From the NCBI GenBank assembly GCA_035626815.1, contig DASPMY010000049.1, positions 124,001 through 188,000 of the forward strand: a stretch of DNA of 64,000 nt, read 5' to 3'. Below the pieces are notes generated by a model, which saw only the letters and a list, made by a program, of their open reading frames with translations, was not told where the DNA came from and made no database searches. Shown one piece after another: positions 31,940 to 43,189 of this stretch (the first letter of the stretch is position 1; every line of letters starts with the position of its first letter). A program made the translations under genes and the position numbers. The DNA is from Croceibacterium_A sp035626815 (GTDB taxonomy: Bacteria; Pseudomonadota; Alphaproteobacteria; Sphingomonadales; Sphingomonadaceae).

Positions 31940-34816
31940 TCACAAGTCCTCGGCCTTCAGGTACTCGATCTCCATGCCCAGCGACGCCAGCTGGTCGTCG
32001 ATCTGCGCGCGGTCGCCGACGACGACGATCGCCAGGTTCTCGGGCGCGAGGTACTGGCGCGCGGCGGCGTCGATCGCGGCGGCGTCGATGCCGCGGTAGA
32101 TCGTCGGCAGCATGGCCTGGTAGTTGTCCGGCCGGCCGAACTGCTGGTTGGCCAGCAGCGCGCCGAGCACCTGGCTGTTGGTCTGGAAGCTGTTGGGCAG
32201 GCCGCGGATGTTGCCGTCGGTGACGCGCTGCAGCTCGGTCTCGTCGACCCCCTTGGCGGTGGCGAAGGCGCGCATGTCGTCGAGGATCAGGCGGATCGAA
32301 TCGGCGGTCCTGTCGGACTGGACCGGGGTGAACACGGTCAGCGCGCGCGGCCCGGCGACGCTCTCGAGCGAGCTGCGGATGCCGTAAGTCCAGCCCTTGT
32401 CCTCGCGCAAGTCCATGTTGAGCCGCGAGAGGAAGCCGTTGCCGATCACTTCATTGGCGAGCTCGAGCGGCTCCATCCCCTGCTGCATCCCGGTGAGCGG
32501 CAGCACGCGGGCGAGCAGCAGCACCGATTGCGGCGAGTTGGGGCGGTCGATCACCACCAGCCGCGGCGTCGCCGCCGGGGTGGCGACGGCGAGGTTCTTG
32601 CGCGGCGGGGCGGAGGCGGGAGCGCTCCAGTCGCCGAACGCTTCCTCGAGCGCCGGCAGCAGCTCGGCCATCGTCACGTCGCCGACCACGGTCACGCGGG
32701 CGGTGTCGGGCCGCAGCCAGCGGGAGTGCTCCCGCGACAGGACCGCCGGCGTCAGCCCCTCGATCACCGCCGCCTTGCCGGTCCCGCCGACCGAGCCGTA
32801 TGGATGCGTCTCGCCGTAGATCAGCGGGCCGAGCGCGCGGTAGGCGAGCCCGCTCGGGTCGGCCTGCTCCTGGGCGATCTCGGCCAGGCGTTGGTCCTTG
32901 ACCCGGGCGACCTCGGCCGGAGCGAACGCCGGATTGCGCGTCACGTCGGCCATCAGCTCGAGCGACGGACGCAAGTTGGCGACGAGCGCGGTCATCGACA
33001 CCGTGCTGGCGTCGGTCGAGGTGCCGGTGCCGATCGAGGCGCCGAGCCGCTCCTGCTCGATGGCGATCTGCTCGGCGGTCCGGGTGCGCGTGCCTTCCTG
33101 CAGCAGCTCCATCATCAGCGACTGGGTGCCGGCCCGCGCGCCGCCGTCGGCGGCATCGCCGGCGTCGAAGGTCAGCGCCAGGCTGACCTTGGGGATCGCC
33201 GTGCGCCGCGCCAGCGCCACCTCGATGCCGTTCGACAGCCGGGCATGCTCGACCGTCGGGAAGGTCAGCTCGCCGACCGGCGCGACCGGCGGGAATGCGC
33301 GCTCGGGCCCGGTCGCCAGCGGCGGTGGCGGCGCCTTGGCGTCGGGCGCCGGCGCGGGAACGGTGCCCTCGTCGCCCCACCCGCCCATCAGCGCGCCGTC
33401 CTCGGTGCGCTCGCCGGGGACCACCGCCAGCGTGTACGGCGGGCGCGTCAGCCAGCGCTGCAGCGCCGCCTGCACGTCGGCCGGGGTCAGCCGCGCCATC
33501 TGCTCGAGGTCGCGCTTGTACTGCGCCGGGTCCCCGGCATAGAGCAGCCCTTCGGCCAGCGTCGCGCCTTTGCCCGAGAAGCCGCCGACCTGCTCTAGCG
33601 CGCCGATTTGCGCGGAGACCATCTGCGTCGCGGCGCGCTTGAGCTCGTCCTCGGTCGGGCCTTCGGCGACCAGCCTGGCGATGACCTCGTCGAAGCGCCG
33701 CTCGGCCTGGGCGCGCTCGACGCCCGGCTTCACGTCCATCGTCGCCTGGAGGAAGGCGAGCTGCTCGTGCTGCTGGGCGCTGGCGGTGACGCTGACCGCG
33801 AGCTGCTCGCCGCGCACCAGCGTGTTGTCGAGCCGCGAGCTGTCGAGCCCGCCGAGCACGTGCATGCCGAGCGCCAGCGCGACCGCGTCGCGGTCGGTCA
33901 GCGCGGGGCCGGTCCACACCCGGTAGATGCGCGTAACCGGGACCTGGTCGGCCATCTCCTCGCGCACCGGCGCGGCGAGGGTGACCGGGCCGGTGGCGAG
34001 CTGCCGCACCTCGGGCCCGCGCGGGATGTCGCCGAACCACCGCTCGACCACCGGCCGCGCGGTCGCCGCGTCGATGTCGCCGGCGAGCGCCAGCACCACG
34101 TTGTTGGGCGCGTAGTTGTCGGTGAACCACTGGCGCACGTCGGCCAGGCTGGCCGCGTCGAGGTCGGCCATCGAGCCGATCGTCGAGTGGCGGTAGGGAT
34201 GGCCGACCGGCAGCAGCGCGTCGCCGAGCTTGTACTCGACGAGGCCGTAGGGCTGGTTGTCGCCCTGGCGCTTCTCGTTCTGGACCACGCCGCGCTGCTT
34301 ATCGAGCTTGTCCTGGGTGACCGCGCCGAGCAGGTGGCCCATGCGGTCGCTTTCCATGAACAGCGCCAGGTCGAGCGCGCCGACCGGCACCGTCTCGATG
34401 TAGTTGGTGCGGTCGTACCAGGTCGAGCCGTTGGTGCTCGTCGAGCCGGCGCCTTCGAGCGGGATGTCGAAGTTCTCGACGTTCTCGCTGCCGCCGAACA
34501 TCAGGTGCTCGAACAAGTGCGCGAACCCGGTGCGCCCGCGCGGCTCGTGCTTCGAGCCGACCCGGTAGTAGATCGTCACCCCGACGATCGGCGACTTGCG
34601 ATCGGTGTGGACGATCGTGGTCAGGCCGTTGGGCAAGGTGAAGGTCTCGTAGGGAATATCGACCTCGGCGACGAGCGCCGACAGCGGCGCGGGCTCGGCG
34701 GCAACCGCGACCGGGGCCGGCGCGGCGGCGGTGGCGAGCGGCTCGGCCGGCGCGGTGGCGCAGGCGGCGATGGCGAGCGGAAGGGCGGCGGCGAGAGCGC
34801 GGTCGAGCAGTTTCAT
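31940..34816 (-). CDS. M16 family zinc metallopeptidase, double-domain lipoprotein
   Basis: 958 aa with two tandem M16 (insulinase-type) halves. Lipobox IAAC (C19) marks a lipoprotein. The active half carries the inverted zinc motif HLFEH (H100, E103, H104) in FAHLFEHLMFGG; the second half (from ~500, VEHARLSNGIEVALARRT) lacks HxxEH, as usual for the inactive partner. An A/P-rich linker separates them. Likely degrades peptides in the periplasm. Start at MKLLDRALAAALPL; the frame stays open upstream opposite clpB but that part is not coding. Divergent from clpB over 160 bp. Confidence 0.94.
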   Translation of the reverse strand: MKLLDRALAAALPLAIAACATAPAEPLATAAAPAPVAVAAEPAPLSALVAEVDIPYETFTLPNGLTTIVHTDRKSPIVGVTIYYRVGSKHEPRGRTGFAHLFEHLMFGGSENVENFDIPLEGAGSTSTNGSTWYDRTNYIETVPVGALDLALFMESDRMGHLLGAVTQDKLDKQRGVVQNEKRQGDNQPYGLVEYKLGDALLPVGHPYRHSTIGSMADLDAASLADVRQWFTDNYAPNNVVLALAGDIDAATARPVVERWFGDIPRGPEVRQLATGPVTLAAPVREEMADQVPVTRIYRVWTGPALTDRDAVALALGMHVLGGLDSSRLDNTLVRGEQLAVSVTASAQQHEQLAFLQATMDVKPGVERAQAERRFDEVIARLVAEGPTEDELKRAATQMVSAQIGALEQVGGFSGKGATLAEGLLYAGDPAQYKRDLEQMARLTPADVQAALQRWLTRPPYTLAVVPGERTEDGALMGGWGDEGTVPAPAPDAKAPPPPLATGPERAFPPVAPVGELTFPTVEHARLSNGIEVALARRTAIPKVSLALTFDAGDAADGGARAGTQSLMMELLQEGTRTRTAEQIAIEQERLGASIGTGTSTDASTVSMTALVANLRPSLELMADVTRNPAFAPAEVARVKDQRLAEIAQEQADPSGLAYRALGPLIYGETHPYGSVGGTGKAAVIEGLTPAVLSREHSRWLRPDTARVTVVGDVTMAELLPALEEAFGDWSAPASAPPRKNLAVATPAATPRLVVIDRPNSPQSVLLLARVLPLTGMQQGMEPLELANEVIGNGFLSRLNMDLREDKGWTYGIRSSLESVAGPRALTVFTPVQSDRTADSIRLILDDMRAFATAKGVDETELQRVTDGNIRGLPNSFQTNSQVLGALLANQQFGRPDNYQAMLPTIYRGIDAAAIDAAARQYLAPENLAIVVVGDRAQIDDQLASLGMEIEYLKAEDL

Positions 34817-34920
34817 CCCCCACCGATTAGCACGCGGGCGAGGCGATGCCAGCGCGCTAAGCGTCGTTGGTCGATGCCCGTCGGCGTTTTGCCCATCGCC
34901 CGCGCGGCGCGCGCTTTCCC

Positions 34921-34948
34921 CTTGCGCGCGGAAGCGGTCACACCATCT
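34921..34948 (+). promoter_or_regulatory. Candidate heat-shock (sigma-32/RpoH) promoter of clpB
   Basis: CTTGCGC (34921-34927), 15-nt spacer, CCATCT (34943-34948), compared with the RpoH pattern CTTG-N-CCATnT. It lies 28 bp upstream of the clpB start. clpB is a classic RpoH target, which supports the call; no transcript data. Confidence 0.5.
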
Positions 34949-34976
34949 GTCAGCCAAGGAACTTGAGGGGCAGCAG

Positions 34977-37556
<2,580 letters not shown>

Positions 37557-37581
37557 GCCAGGCCCCGGCGCGGCCGGCGCG

Positions 37582-38553
37582 CTAGTTGAACGTGTTGTTG
37601 TTCGTGTTTCCGATCAGGAGGTTGCCGCCCAGATCGTTGACGTTCGAGCTGCCGCCCGGGTTCACCCCGACGTTGTTGCCGGTGATCGTCGTCCGGGCCA
37701 CCCGGACCCGCACGTTGGCTCCGTTGCCGAGAATTCCGTTGGTGGTGTTGTTGAACACGAGCGAATCGGTGATCATCGCGGTCGCGGCGGTGCCGCCGAC
37801 AGGGGTGAAGAAGTGGATTCCGTTCGAGCTTCCGGAGAAGGTGCTGTCGCGGACGACCACAGTGACGCCAGCGGCGTTCGAACCCCCGGTCGTGTCGACA
37901 TGAAGGGCATTGTTGGCATTGTTGGCAAGGGTCACTCGGTTCAGCAGCACGCGAGCGCTGCCCCCGGCCCCGGTCGGCTGGACGAGAATCCCGCCGCCGG
38001 TGGCGCCACTGCCGTTGCTTTCGATGGTCGTGTCGACGATCGTCACCCTGGTAGCCGTGCTCGGAGTGATCCGGATTCCCAGACCGCTTGAGGCGTTGAA
38101 CCGGCGGATCACGCTATCCTGAAGATGGACCGAGCCGCCGGCAAGAATCCTGAGGCCGTTGGTGGCGGTCGTCGCCCCGTGAAAATCGATGCCGCGCAGG
38201 AAGACCGAGTCGGTCGTCCCGGCGTTGACGGTGATGCCGTTGACGCCGGCGCCGGCGACGAGCGACCCGCCTTCGGTATAAGTGCAAACGATCGAGATTG
38301 ACTTGTTGATGGTTAGCCCGCCGTAGCCGCCCGGATCGAGGCAATTGATCTCGCCGCCCGGGGCGGTCTTGTTGAAAGCCCCGGCGAAGGTCCGGCACGG
38401 TGCGGTGCGGCTGCACGGGTCCGCGTCATTACCGACGCCCGAGACGAACGTGCGGGTTGCTTGAGCCTGGGCCGGTGCTGCGCTAACCGCCAGCGAAGCG
38501 ACTGCCAAGAACCCTGCTAGCCCCGACAAGGCCACGAACCTGGTTATCTTCAT
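37582..38553 (-). CDS. Secreted right-handed beta-helix protein
   Basis: 323 aa with signal peptide (AGFLAVASLAVSAAPAQAQA) and a mature region of repeated short beta-strands (VRDSTFSG, MITDSLVFNN, VARTTITGNN) rich in Asn, Gly, Thr and Val, the pattern of a parallel beta-helix. Three or four cysteines occur near the N-terminus (DPCSRTAPCRTF, INCLDPGG, IVCTYTE). Possibly a surface adhesin or polysaccharide-binding protein; no catalytic motif seen. Its G+C is visibly lower than neighbouring genes. Strong GAGGGGAG site before the ATG. Convergent with clpB. Confidence 0.75.
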   Translation of the reverse strand: MKITRFVALSGLAGFLAVASLAVSAAPAQAQATRTFVSGVGNDADPCSRTAPCRTFAGAFNKTAPGGEINCLDPGGYGGLTINKSISIVCTYTEGGSLVAGAGVNGITVNAGTTDSVFLRGIDFHGATTATNGLRILAGGSVHLQDSVIRRFNASSGLGIRITPSTATRVTIVDTTIESNGSGATGGGILVQPTGAGGSARVLLNRVTLANNANNALHVDTTGGSNAAGVTVVVRDSTFSGSSNGIHFFTPVGGTAATAMITDSLVFNNTTNGILGNGANVRVRVARTTITGNNVGVNPGGSSNVNDLGGNLLIGNTNNNTFN

Positions 38554-38832
38554 CGCTCGTCTCCCCTCGAACCCGATCGGGAGCCCCCAGTCGGGGGGGC
38601 GCTTACCCTGCGATCTGATTCAACCGATCAAAAGTTCGTGACTGGGATGCAGGGTCGGCCAGCAAGGAATAGAGCAGCATGCGACCGCCGGCAATGGAAC
38701 TGATGGGGCCGTTCGGCGGCGAGTTCCCGCCGGCCAAGTGAACAAGAGGCGGCATCGGCGAGCGCTCTGGTCCAACCCCGGCGAAGCGTCTAAGCCGCGC
38801 CGCTGGATCGTGCCGTCCGCAAGGAGACAGAC
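38554..38832. other. 279-bp divergent intergenic region
   Basis: Holds the upstream signals of the beta-helix gene (leftward) and the SDR gene (rightward). Inverted GC runs GGGAGCCCCCAGTCGGGGGG occur at ~38580-38599, and AAGGAG (38821-38826) is the SDR ribosome-binding site. No gene or RNA recognised. Confidence 0.5.
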
Positions 38833-39618
38833 GTGAAGATCGACAGTTCCATCGCCGCCGTCGTCACCGGCGGCGCCTCCGGGCTCGGCGAGGCGAGCGC
38901 GCGAGCGCTGGCGGCGAAGGGAGCCCGGGTGGCCGTCTTCGACCTCAATGCGGAACGCGGGCAAGCGGTCGCCAGCGAGATCGGCGGCACGTTCTGCCGC
39001 GTCGACGTGGCGGATGAAGCCTCGGTCGACGCCGGCTTCGAGCAGGCCCGCGCGGCGCACGGGCAGGAGCGCGTGCTGGTGTGCTGCGCCGGGATCGGCA
39101 CGATCGGCAAGACCGTCAAGCGCGACCGCGAGACGGGCGCGATCAGCCACCTGCCGGTCGAGCTGTTCATGAAGACGATCGGGGTCAACCTGCTCGGCAC
39201 CTTCCAGTGCGTCGCCAAGTCGGCCGCCGGGATGATGGCCGTCGAGCCGCTCGACGAATTCGGCGAGCGCGGGGCGATGGTCGTGACCTCCAGCGTGGCC
39301 GCCGAGGACGGGCAGATCGGCCAGGTCGCCTATGCCGCGTCGAAGGCCGCGGTGATGGGCATGACGCTGCCGATCGCGCGCGACTTCATGCAGGAAGGCA
39401 TCCGCATCAACGCGATCCAGCCGGGCATCTTCGCCACCCCGCTGCTCGCCGGCCTGCCCGAGAAAGCCCAGGAATCGCTCGCCGCGGCGGTGCCGTTCCC
39501 CAAGCGGCTCGGCCGGCCCGAGGAATACGCCAGCCTGGTGGTGACGATGGTCGAGACCGGATACTTCAACGGCGCCAGCGTGCGGCTCGACGGCGCCATC
39601 CGCATGCCGCCGAAGTAG
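38833..39618 (+). CDS. SDR family NAD(P)-dependent oxidoreductase (HSD10-like)
   Basis: 261-aa short-chain dehydrogenase. Cofactor motif TGGASGLG (12-19) with acidic D37 ending the second strand (VFDLN), which favours NAD; catalytic Ser (S153/S154), Y167 and K171 in SSVAAEDGQIGQVAYAASK. The insertion ETGAISHLPVELFMKTIGVN resembles 3-hydroxyacyl-CoA dehydrogenase type 2 (HSD17B10), which acts on short or branched hydroxyacyl-CoAs. GTG start fixed by AAGGAG 6 nt upstream. Followed after 11 nt by the MTA phosphorylase gene. Confidence 0.9.
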   Translation: MKIDSSIAAVVTGGASGLGEASARALAAKGARVAVFDLNAERGQAVASEIGGTFCRVDVADEASVDAGFEQARAAHGQERVLVCCAGIGTIGKTVKRDRETGAISHLPVELFMKTIGVNLLGTFQCVAKSAAGMMAVEPLDEFGERGAMVVTSSVAAEDGQIGQVAYAASKAAVMGMTLPIARDFMQEGIRINAIQPGIFATPLLAGLPEKAQESLAAAVPFPKRLGRPEEYASLVVTMVETGYFNGASVRLDGAIRMPPK

Positions 39619-39629
39619 CGCCGCCGCGC

Positions 39630-40511
39630 ATGGACGGCTGGCACATCGGGGTGATCGGCGGGTCGGGGCTGTACGAGGCCGGCGCGCTCGACGAGGAGCA
39701 GCAGATCCCGGTCGCCAGCGGCTTCGGCGAGCCGTCGGGCCCGGTGACCATGGGCACCCTCGAAGGCGTCCGCTTCACCTTCATCGCGCGGCACGGCGCG
39801 GGGCACCGGCTGTCGCCGTCGGAGGTCAACTACCGCGCCAACATCGACGTGCTCAAGCGCTGCGGCGTGACCGACTTGCTCGCCCTGTCTGCGATCGGCT
39901 CGCTGCGCGAGGCGCTGGCGCCGGGCGAGTTCGTCGCCGTCGACCAGTTCATCGACCGCACGCACGGGCGCGCGGGAAGCTTCTTCGGCAACGGGGTCAC
40001 GGCCCATGTCGCGCTGGCCGACCCGGTTTGCCCGCGGCTGTCGGGCCTGGCAGCCGCGGCCGCGGAAGCGGCCGGCGCACGGGTCCATCGCGGGGGCTGC
40101 TACCTCGCCATCGACGGACCGCAGTTCTCGACCCGCGCGGAAAGCGAGCTGTACCGCCAGTGGGGCGGCGACGTGATCGGCATGACGGCGATGCCCGAGG
40201 CGCGGCTCGCCCGCGAGGCCGAGCTGCCCTACGCGCTGCTCGGCATGGTCACCGACTACGATTGCTGGCGGGCGGGCGAGGAGTCGGTCGAGGCCTCGGC
40301 GATTCTCGCGGTGATGCGGGCCAACGCCGAGCGCGCGCGCGATGCCTTGCGCCACCTCGCCCGCGCGCTGCCGGCAACGCGCGAGCCGAGCCCGATCGAC
40401 CGCGCGCTCGACGCCGCCGTGGTCACCGCGCGCGAGCACTGGCCGACGCACACCGAGGCGCGGCTCGGGGCGGTCGCCGGGCGCTACCTGCGGTCCGCGC
40501 CCAACGGCTAG
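39630..40511 (+). CDS. mtnP: S-methyl-5'-thioadenosine phosphorylase
   Basis: 293-aa nucleoside phosphorylase cleaving methylthioadenosine to adenine and methylthioribose-1-phosphate (methionine salvage, polyamine by-product disposal). The N-terminus IGVIGGSGLYEAG, phosphate-binding RHGAGH, VNYRANIDVLK, YLAIDGPQFSTRAE and VIGMTAMPEARLAREA are family signatures. ATG 39630. A methylthioinosine-type specificity cannot be excluded from sequence alone. Confidence 0.92.
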   Translation: MDGWHIGVIGGSGLYEAGALDEEQQIPVASGFGEPSGPVTMGTLEGVRFTFIARHGAGHRLSPSEVNYRANIDVLKRCGVTDLLALSAIGSLREALAPGEFVAVDQFIDRTHGRAGSFFGNGVTAHVALADPVCPRLSGLAAAAAEAAGARVHRGGCYLAIDGPQFSTRAESELYRQWGGDVIGMTAMPEARLAREAELPYALLGMVTDYDCWRAGEESVEASAILAVMRANAERARDALRHLARALPATREPSPIDRALDAAVVTAREHWPTHTEARLGAVAGRYLRSAPNG

Positions 40512-40573
40512 CGTCGACCGTTGATCGGCCGGGAACTTGCAATGCGCGCCGCGCTGGAACAAAGTTGTCGGTG

Positions 40574-41053
40574 ATGACCGAGAGCGCGCGCCTCAACGAT
40601 TTCCTGCCGTACCTGCTGTCGATCACCTCGAACGCGGTCAGTGGCCGCATCGCGCTCGAATATCGCCAGCGCTTCGGGCTCAGCGTGCCCGAATGGCGCG
40701 TGATGGCGGTGCTCGGCGATTCCGGCCCGCGCACCCAGCGCGCGCTGACCCGGCTGACGGTGATGGACAAGGTCGCCGTCAATCGCGCCTGCAAGGTGCT
40801 CGAGGAACGCGGCCTGGCGTCACGCCGGCCCAATGCCCACGACGGCCGTTCGCACCTGCTAGAGCTGACCGACACCGGCGTGCGGATGCACGACGAGATC
40901 ATGCCGCTGGCGCTGGAGATGGAGCGGCGGCTGTTCGCCAACTTCAAGCCCGACGAGATCGCCCAGTTCCGCCATCTGCTCGACCGCGTGCGCGGCGAGG
41001 TCGACGACCTCGACGCCGACGACATCGACAGCGGCAACTTCGGCGTCGAATGA
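40574..41053 (+). CDS. MarR family transcriptional regulator
   Basis: 159-aa winged-helix regulator. Helical dimerisation ends flank the DNA-binding region (VPEWRVMAVL, LTRLTVMDKVAVNRACKVLEERGL, wing SRRPNAHDGRSHLLELT). C-terminal acidic tail DDLDADDIDSG. Its targets are unknown; neighbouring SDR/mtnP genes or itself are candidates. ATG 40574, 62 nt after mtnP. Followed by a hairpin at 41058. Confidence 0.92.
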   Translation: MTESARLNDFLPYLLSITSNAVSGRIALEYRQRFGLSVPEWRVMAVLGDSGPRTQRALTRLTVMDKVAVNRACKVLEERGLASRRPNAHDGRSHLLELTDTGVRMHDEIMPLALEMERRLFANFKPDEIAQFRHLLDRVRGEVDDLDADDIDSGNFGVE

Positions 41054-41057
41054 CAAC

Positions 41058-41083
41058 GGCCCCGCAGCGTTAGCTGCGGAGCC
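41058..41083. terminator. Hairpin between convergent marR-type gene and tadC
   Basis: GGC-C-CCGCAGC-GTTA-GCTGCGG-A-GCC: a 7-bp perfect stem extended by 3 bp past a mismatch, 4 nt after the marR stop. The plus-strand tail (GCTGCTTTCT) is only weakly T-rich. It probably ends marR transcription and perhaps tad transcription from the other side. Confidence 0.5.
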
Positions 41084-41113
41084 GCTGCTTTCTCCCCCTC
41101 AGGAAAAAGTCGG

Positions 41114-42127
41114 TTAGCTGGCGCCGCCCGGGCCATCGCCGGAGAAGGCGTCCGAGATGGAGCACGCCGCCGGGCCGAGGATGACGATGAACAGCACCGG
41201 CAGGATGAACAGGATCAGCGGCACGGTCATGATCGCCGGCAGCCGCGCCGCCTTCTCTTCGGCGCGCATCATGCGCTCGTTGCGGAACTCGGCCGAGAGC
41301 ACGCGCAAGGCCGAGGCCAGCGGCGTGCCGTAGCGCTCGGTCTGGATCATCGTCGTGACCACGCCGCGCACCGCGTCGAGGTCGACGCGGTAGGCGAAGT
41401 TCTCGAACGCCTGCCGCCGCTCGGTCAGGAACGACAGCTCGATGGCGGTCAGCGCGAACTCGTCGCCGAGCTCGGGATAGGCGCGGCCGAGCTCCTTGGC
41501 GACGCGGTTGAAGGCGGCATCGACCGTGAGGCCGGCCTCGGCGCAGATGACCAGCAGGTCGAGCGCGTCGGGCAGGCCCTTGCGGACCGCGTCGGTGCGC
41601 TTCTTGGCCTTGTTCTTGAGGAACAGCTCGGGACCCTTGTAGCCGGCGACGACGAGCAGCGCGAAGGCCATGAAGCGCTTGAAGCTGCCCCATTCGGGGA
41701 AGAACTCGACCCAGTAGAGCACGACCACGCCGATGAAGCCGAACACGATCGGCAGCACCATCCGCGCGAAGATGACCATCACGGCCAGCTCCTTGTTGCG
41801 GTATCCGGCCTGGGCCAGCTTCTGCTGGATGATCTTGACCTGGCTTTCCTGGAGGACCTTCATGCCCTCCAGCTTCTCCTTCATCTTGTCGGTCGTCTCC
41901 GACCGCCGGACGAGGCTCTGCCGCTTGCGGCCGCTCGCCTTGATGATGCCCGACTTGAGCTCCTCGCGCCGCGCGTTGAGCGATTTGACGCGCTTGGCCA
42001 TCGGATCGCGCACGGTCACCGCGTTGTAGATCGCATAGACCATCGCCGCGGCGGCGATGCCGGCGAGCACCGAGCCGACGAGGATGACGTCGACGCCGAG
42101 GAGGGTAGGTCCGGACGGGCTGATCAT
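41114..42127 (-). CDS. tadC: Tad pilus inner-membrane protein TadC
   Basis: 337-aa type II secretion F-domain membrane protein, a platform subunit of the tight-adherence (Flp) pilus. One N-terminal TM helix, then TM segments near 115-160, and the GspF-type core (RKGLPDALDLLVICAEAGLTVDAAF, ETERYGTPL-like TERYGTPLASALRVLS), with a C-terminal TM helix. 19 nt downstream of tadB. Last gene of the leftward tad/cpa unit; no tadD-type TPR gene follows. Confidence 0.94.
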   Translation of the reverse strand: MISPSGPTLLGVDVILVGSVLAGIAAAAMVYAIYNAVTVRDPMAKRVKSLNARREELKSGIIKASGRKRQSLVRRSETTDKMKEKLEGMKVLQESQVKIIQQKLAQAGYRNKELAVMVIFARMVLPIVFGFIGVVVLYWVEFFPEWGSFKRFMAFALLVVAGYKGPELFLKNKAKKRTDAVRKGLPDALDLLVICAEAGLTVDAAFNRVAKELGRAYPELGDEFALTAIELSFLTERRQAFENFAYRVDLDAVRGVVTTMIQTERYGTPLASALRVLSAEFRNERMMRAEEKAARLPAIMTVPLILFILPVLFIVILGPAACSISDAFSGDGPGGAS

Positions 42128-42146
42128 GGCTGTGTTCCGTTCCCGC

Positions 42147-43118
42147 TCAGATCTCGAAGCTGACCATCTTGGCCATGATGAAGGCGCCGATGCTCATCCA
42201 CACCAGCCCGCCGAGGCCGGTGACGATCAGCCGCTCGTCGACGAAGAAGTCGCCGATGTAGCTCGGGTTGATCCACCAGATCATCGAGAAGACGATGAAC
42301 GGCAGGGCGCCGACGATGTAGGCCGAGGCCTTCGATTCCGAGCTCATCGCGCGGATCTTGAGCTTCATCTGCGCGCGCTTGCGCAGCACGTCGGACAAGT
42401 TCGACAGCGTCTCGGCGAGGTTGCCGCCGGTCTCGCGCTGGATCGCCAGGGTGATGACGAAGAACTGGAACTCGGGCGTGCCGAGCTTGTCGGCGGTGAC
42501 CTGGAGCGATTCCTCCATCGACCGGCCGATCTTCATGCGTTCGACCACCGCCTTGAATTCCTCGCCCACCGGCCCGGGGACTTCGGTCGCGACGACGCCG
42601 AGCGTCTCGGCCACCGGCAGGCCCGAGCGCAGGCCGCGCACGAGCAGCTCGATGCCGTCGGGAAACTTCGAGGTGAAGTTGTTCGAGCGCTTCTTGATGA
42701 AGTAGTTGACCAGCAGATGCGGGATGCCGGCGCCGGCGAGCACGCCGATGCCGAGCGACAGCAGCGCGGCGCCGCTGCGCAAGTACATGATAGCGGTGAC
42801 GGCCAGCGCGATGCCGAGCGAGACGTAGAAGTACTGCGTCAGCGTCCAGCCCTTGCCGGTCCGCTGCAGGCGCACCGCCAGCGCCTCGCTGCGCGAGCCC
42901 GAGCCGGCCACGCGGTGCAGCTTGGGCTTGCGCGCGGCGATCGCCTTCTTGAGCTGCGATTCGACCTTGTCGACGGTGCTTTCGGAGTGGCGATAGCGGA
43001 TGCCCTGCAGGCGGCGCTGGCTTTCCTTGCCGGGCGACTTGCCGCTCAGCGCCAGGTAGCCGAGGACCATCAGCCCCATCAGGCCGCCACCCACTAGCAG
43101 TAGCTGGATGATGCTCAT
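42147..43118 (-). CDS. tadB: Tad pilus inner-membrane protein TadB
   Basis: 323-aa F-domain platform protein, partner of TadC. TM helix at the N-terminus (LLLVGGGLMGLMVLGYLAL), two mid-protein helices (~95-135), the GspF core FPDGIELLVRGLRSGLPVAETL and QRETGGNLAETLSNLS, and C-terminal TM helices. It directly follows cpaE, separated by 71 nt that contain a hairpin (43159-43178); cpaF, usually at this place, is absent. Confidence 0.94.
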   Translation of the reverse strand: MSIIQLLLVGGGLMGLMVLGYLALSGKSPGKESQRRLQGIRYRHSESTVDKVESQLKKAIAARKPKLHRVAGSGSRSEALAVRLQRTGKGWTLTQYFYVSLGIALAVTAIMYLRSGAALLSLGIGVLAGAGIPHLLVNYFIKKRSNNFTSKFPDGIELLVRGLRSGLPVAETLGVVATEVPGPVGEEFKAVVERMKIGRSMEESLQVTADKLGTPEFQFFVITLAIQRETGGNLAETLSNLSDVLRKRAQMKLKIRAMSSESKASAYIVGALPFIVFSMIWWINPSYIGDFFVDERLIVTGLGGLVWMSIGAFIMAKMVSFEI

Positions 43119-43158
43119 GATCCGCGTTCGCCTGTCCCGATTTCAGTTCACGAAGGCG

Positions 43159-43178
43159 GGTGGCGCCGCGACGCCACC
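43159..43178. other. Hairpin in the cpaE–tadB gap
   Basis: GGTGGCG-CCGCGA-CGCCACC, a 7-bp perfect stem, 12 nt past the cpaE stop. No T-tract. It occupies the site where a cpaF gene would normally lie. Confidence 0.45.
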
Positions 43179-43189
43179 GCGCCCGAAGC

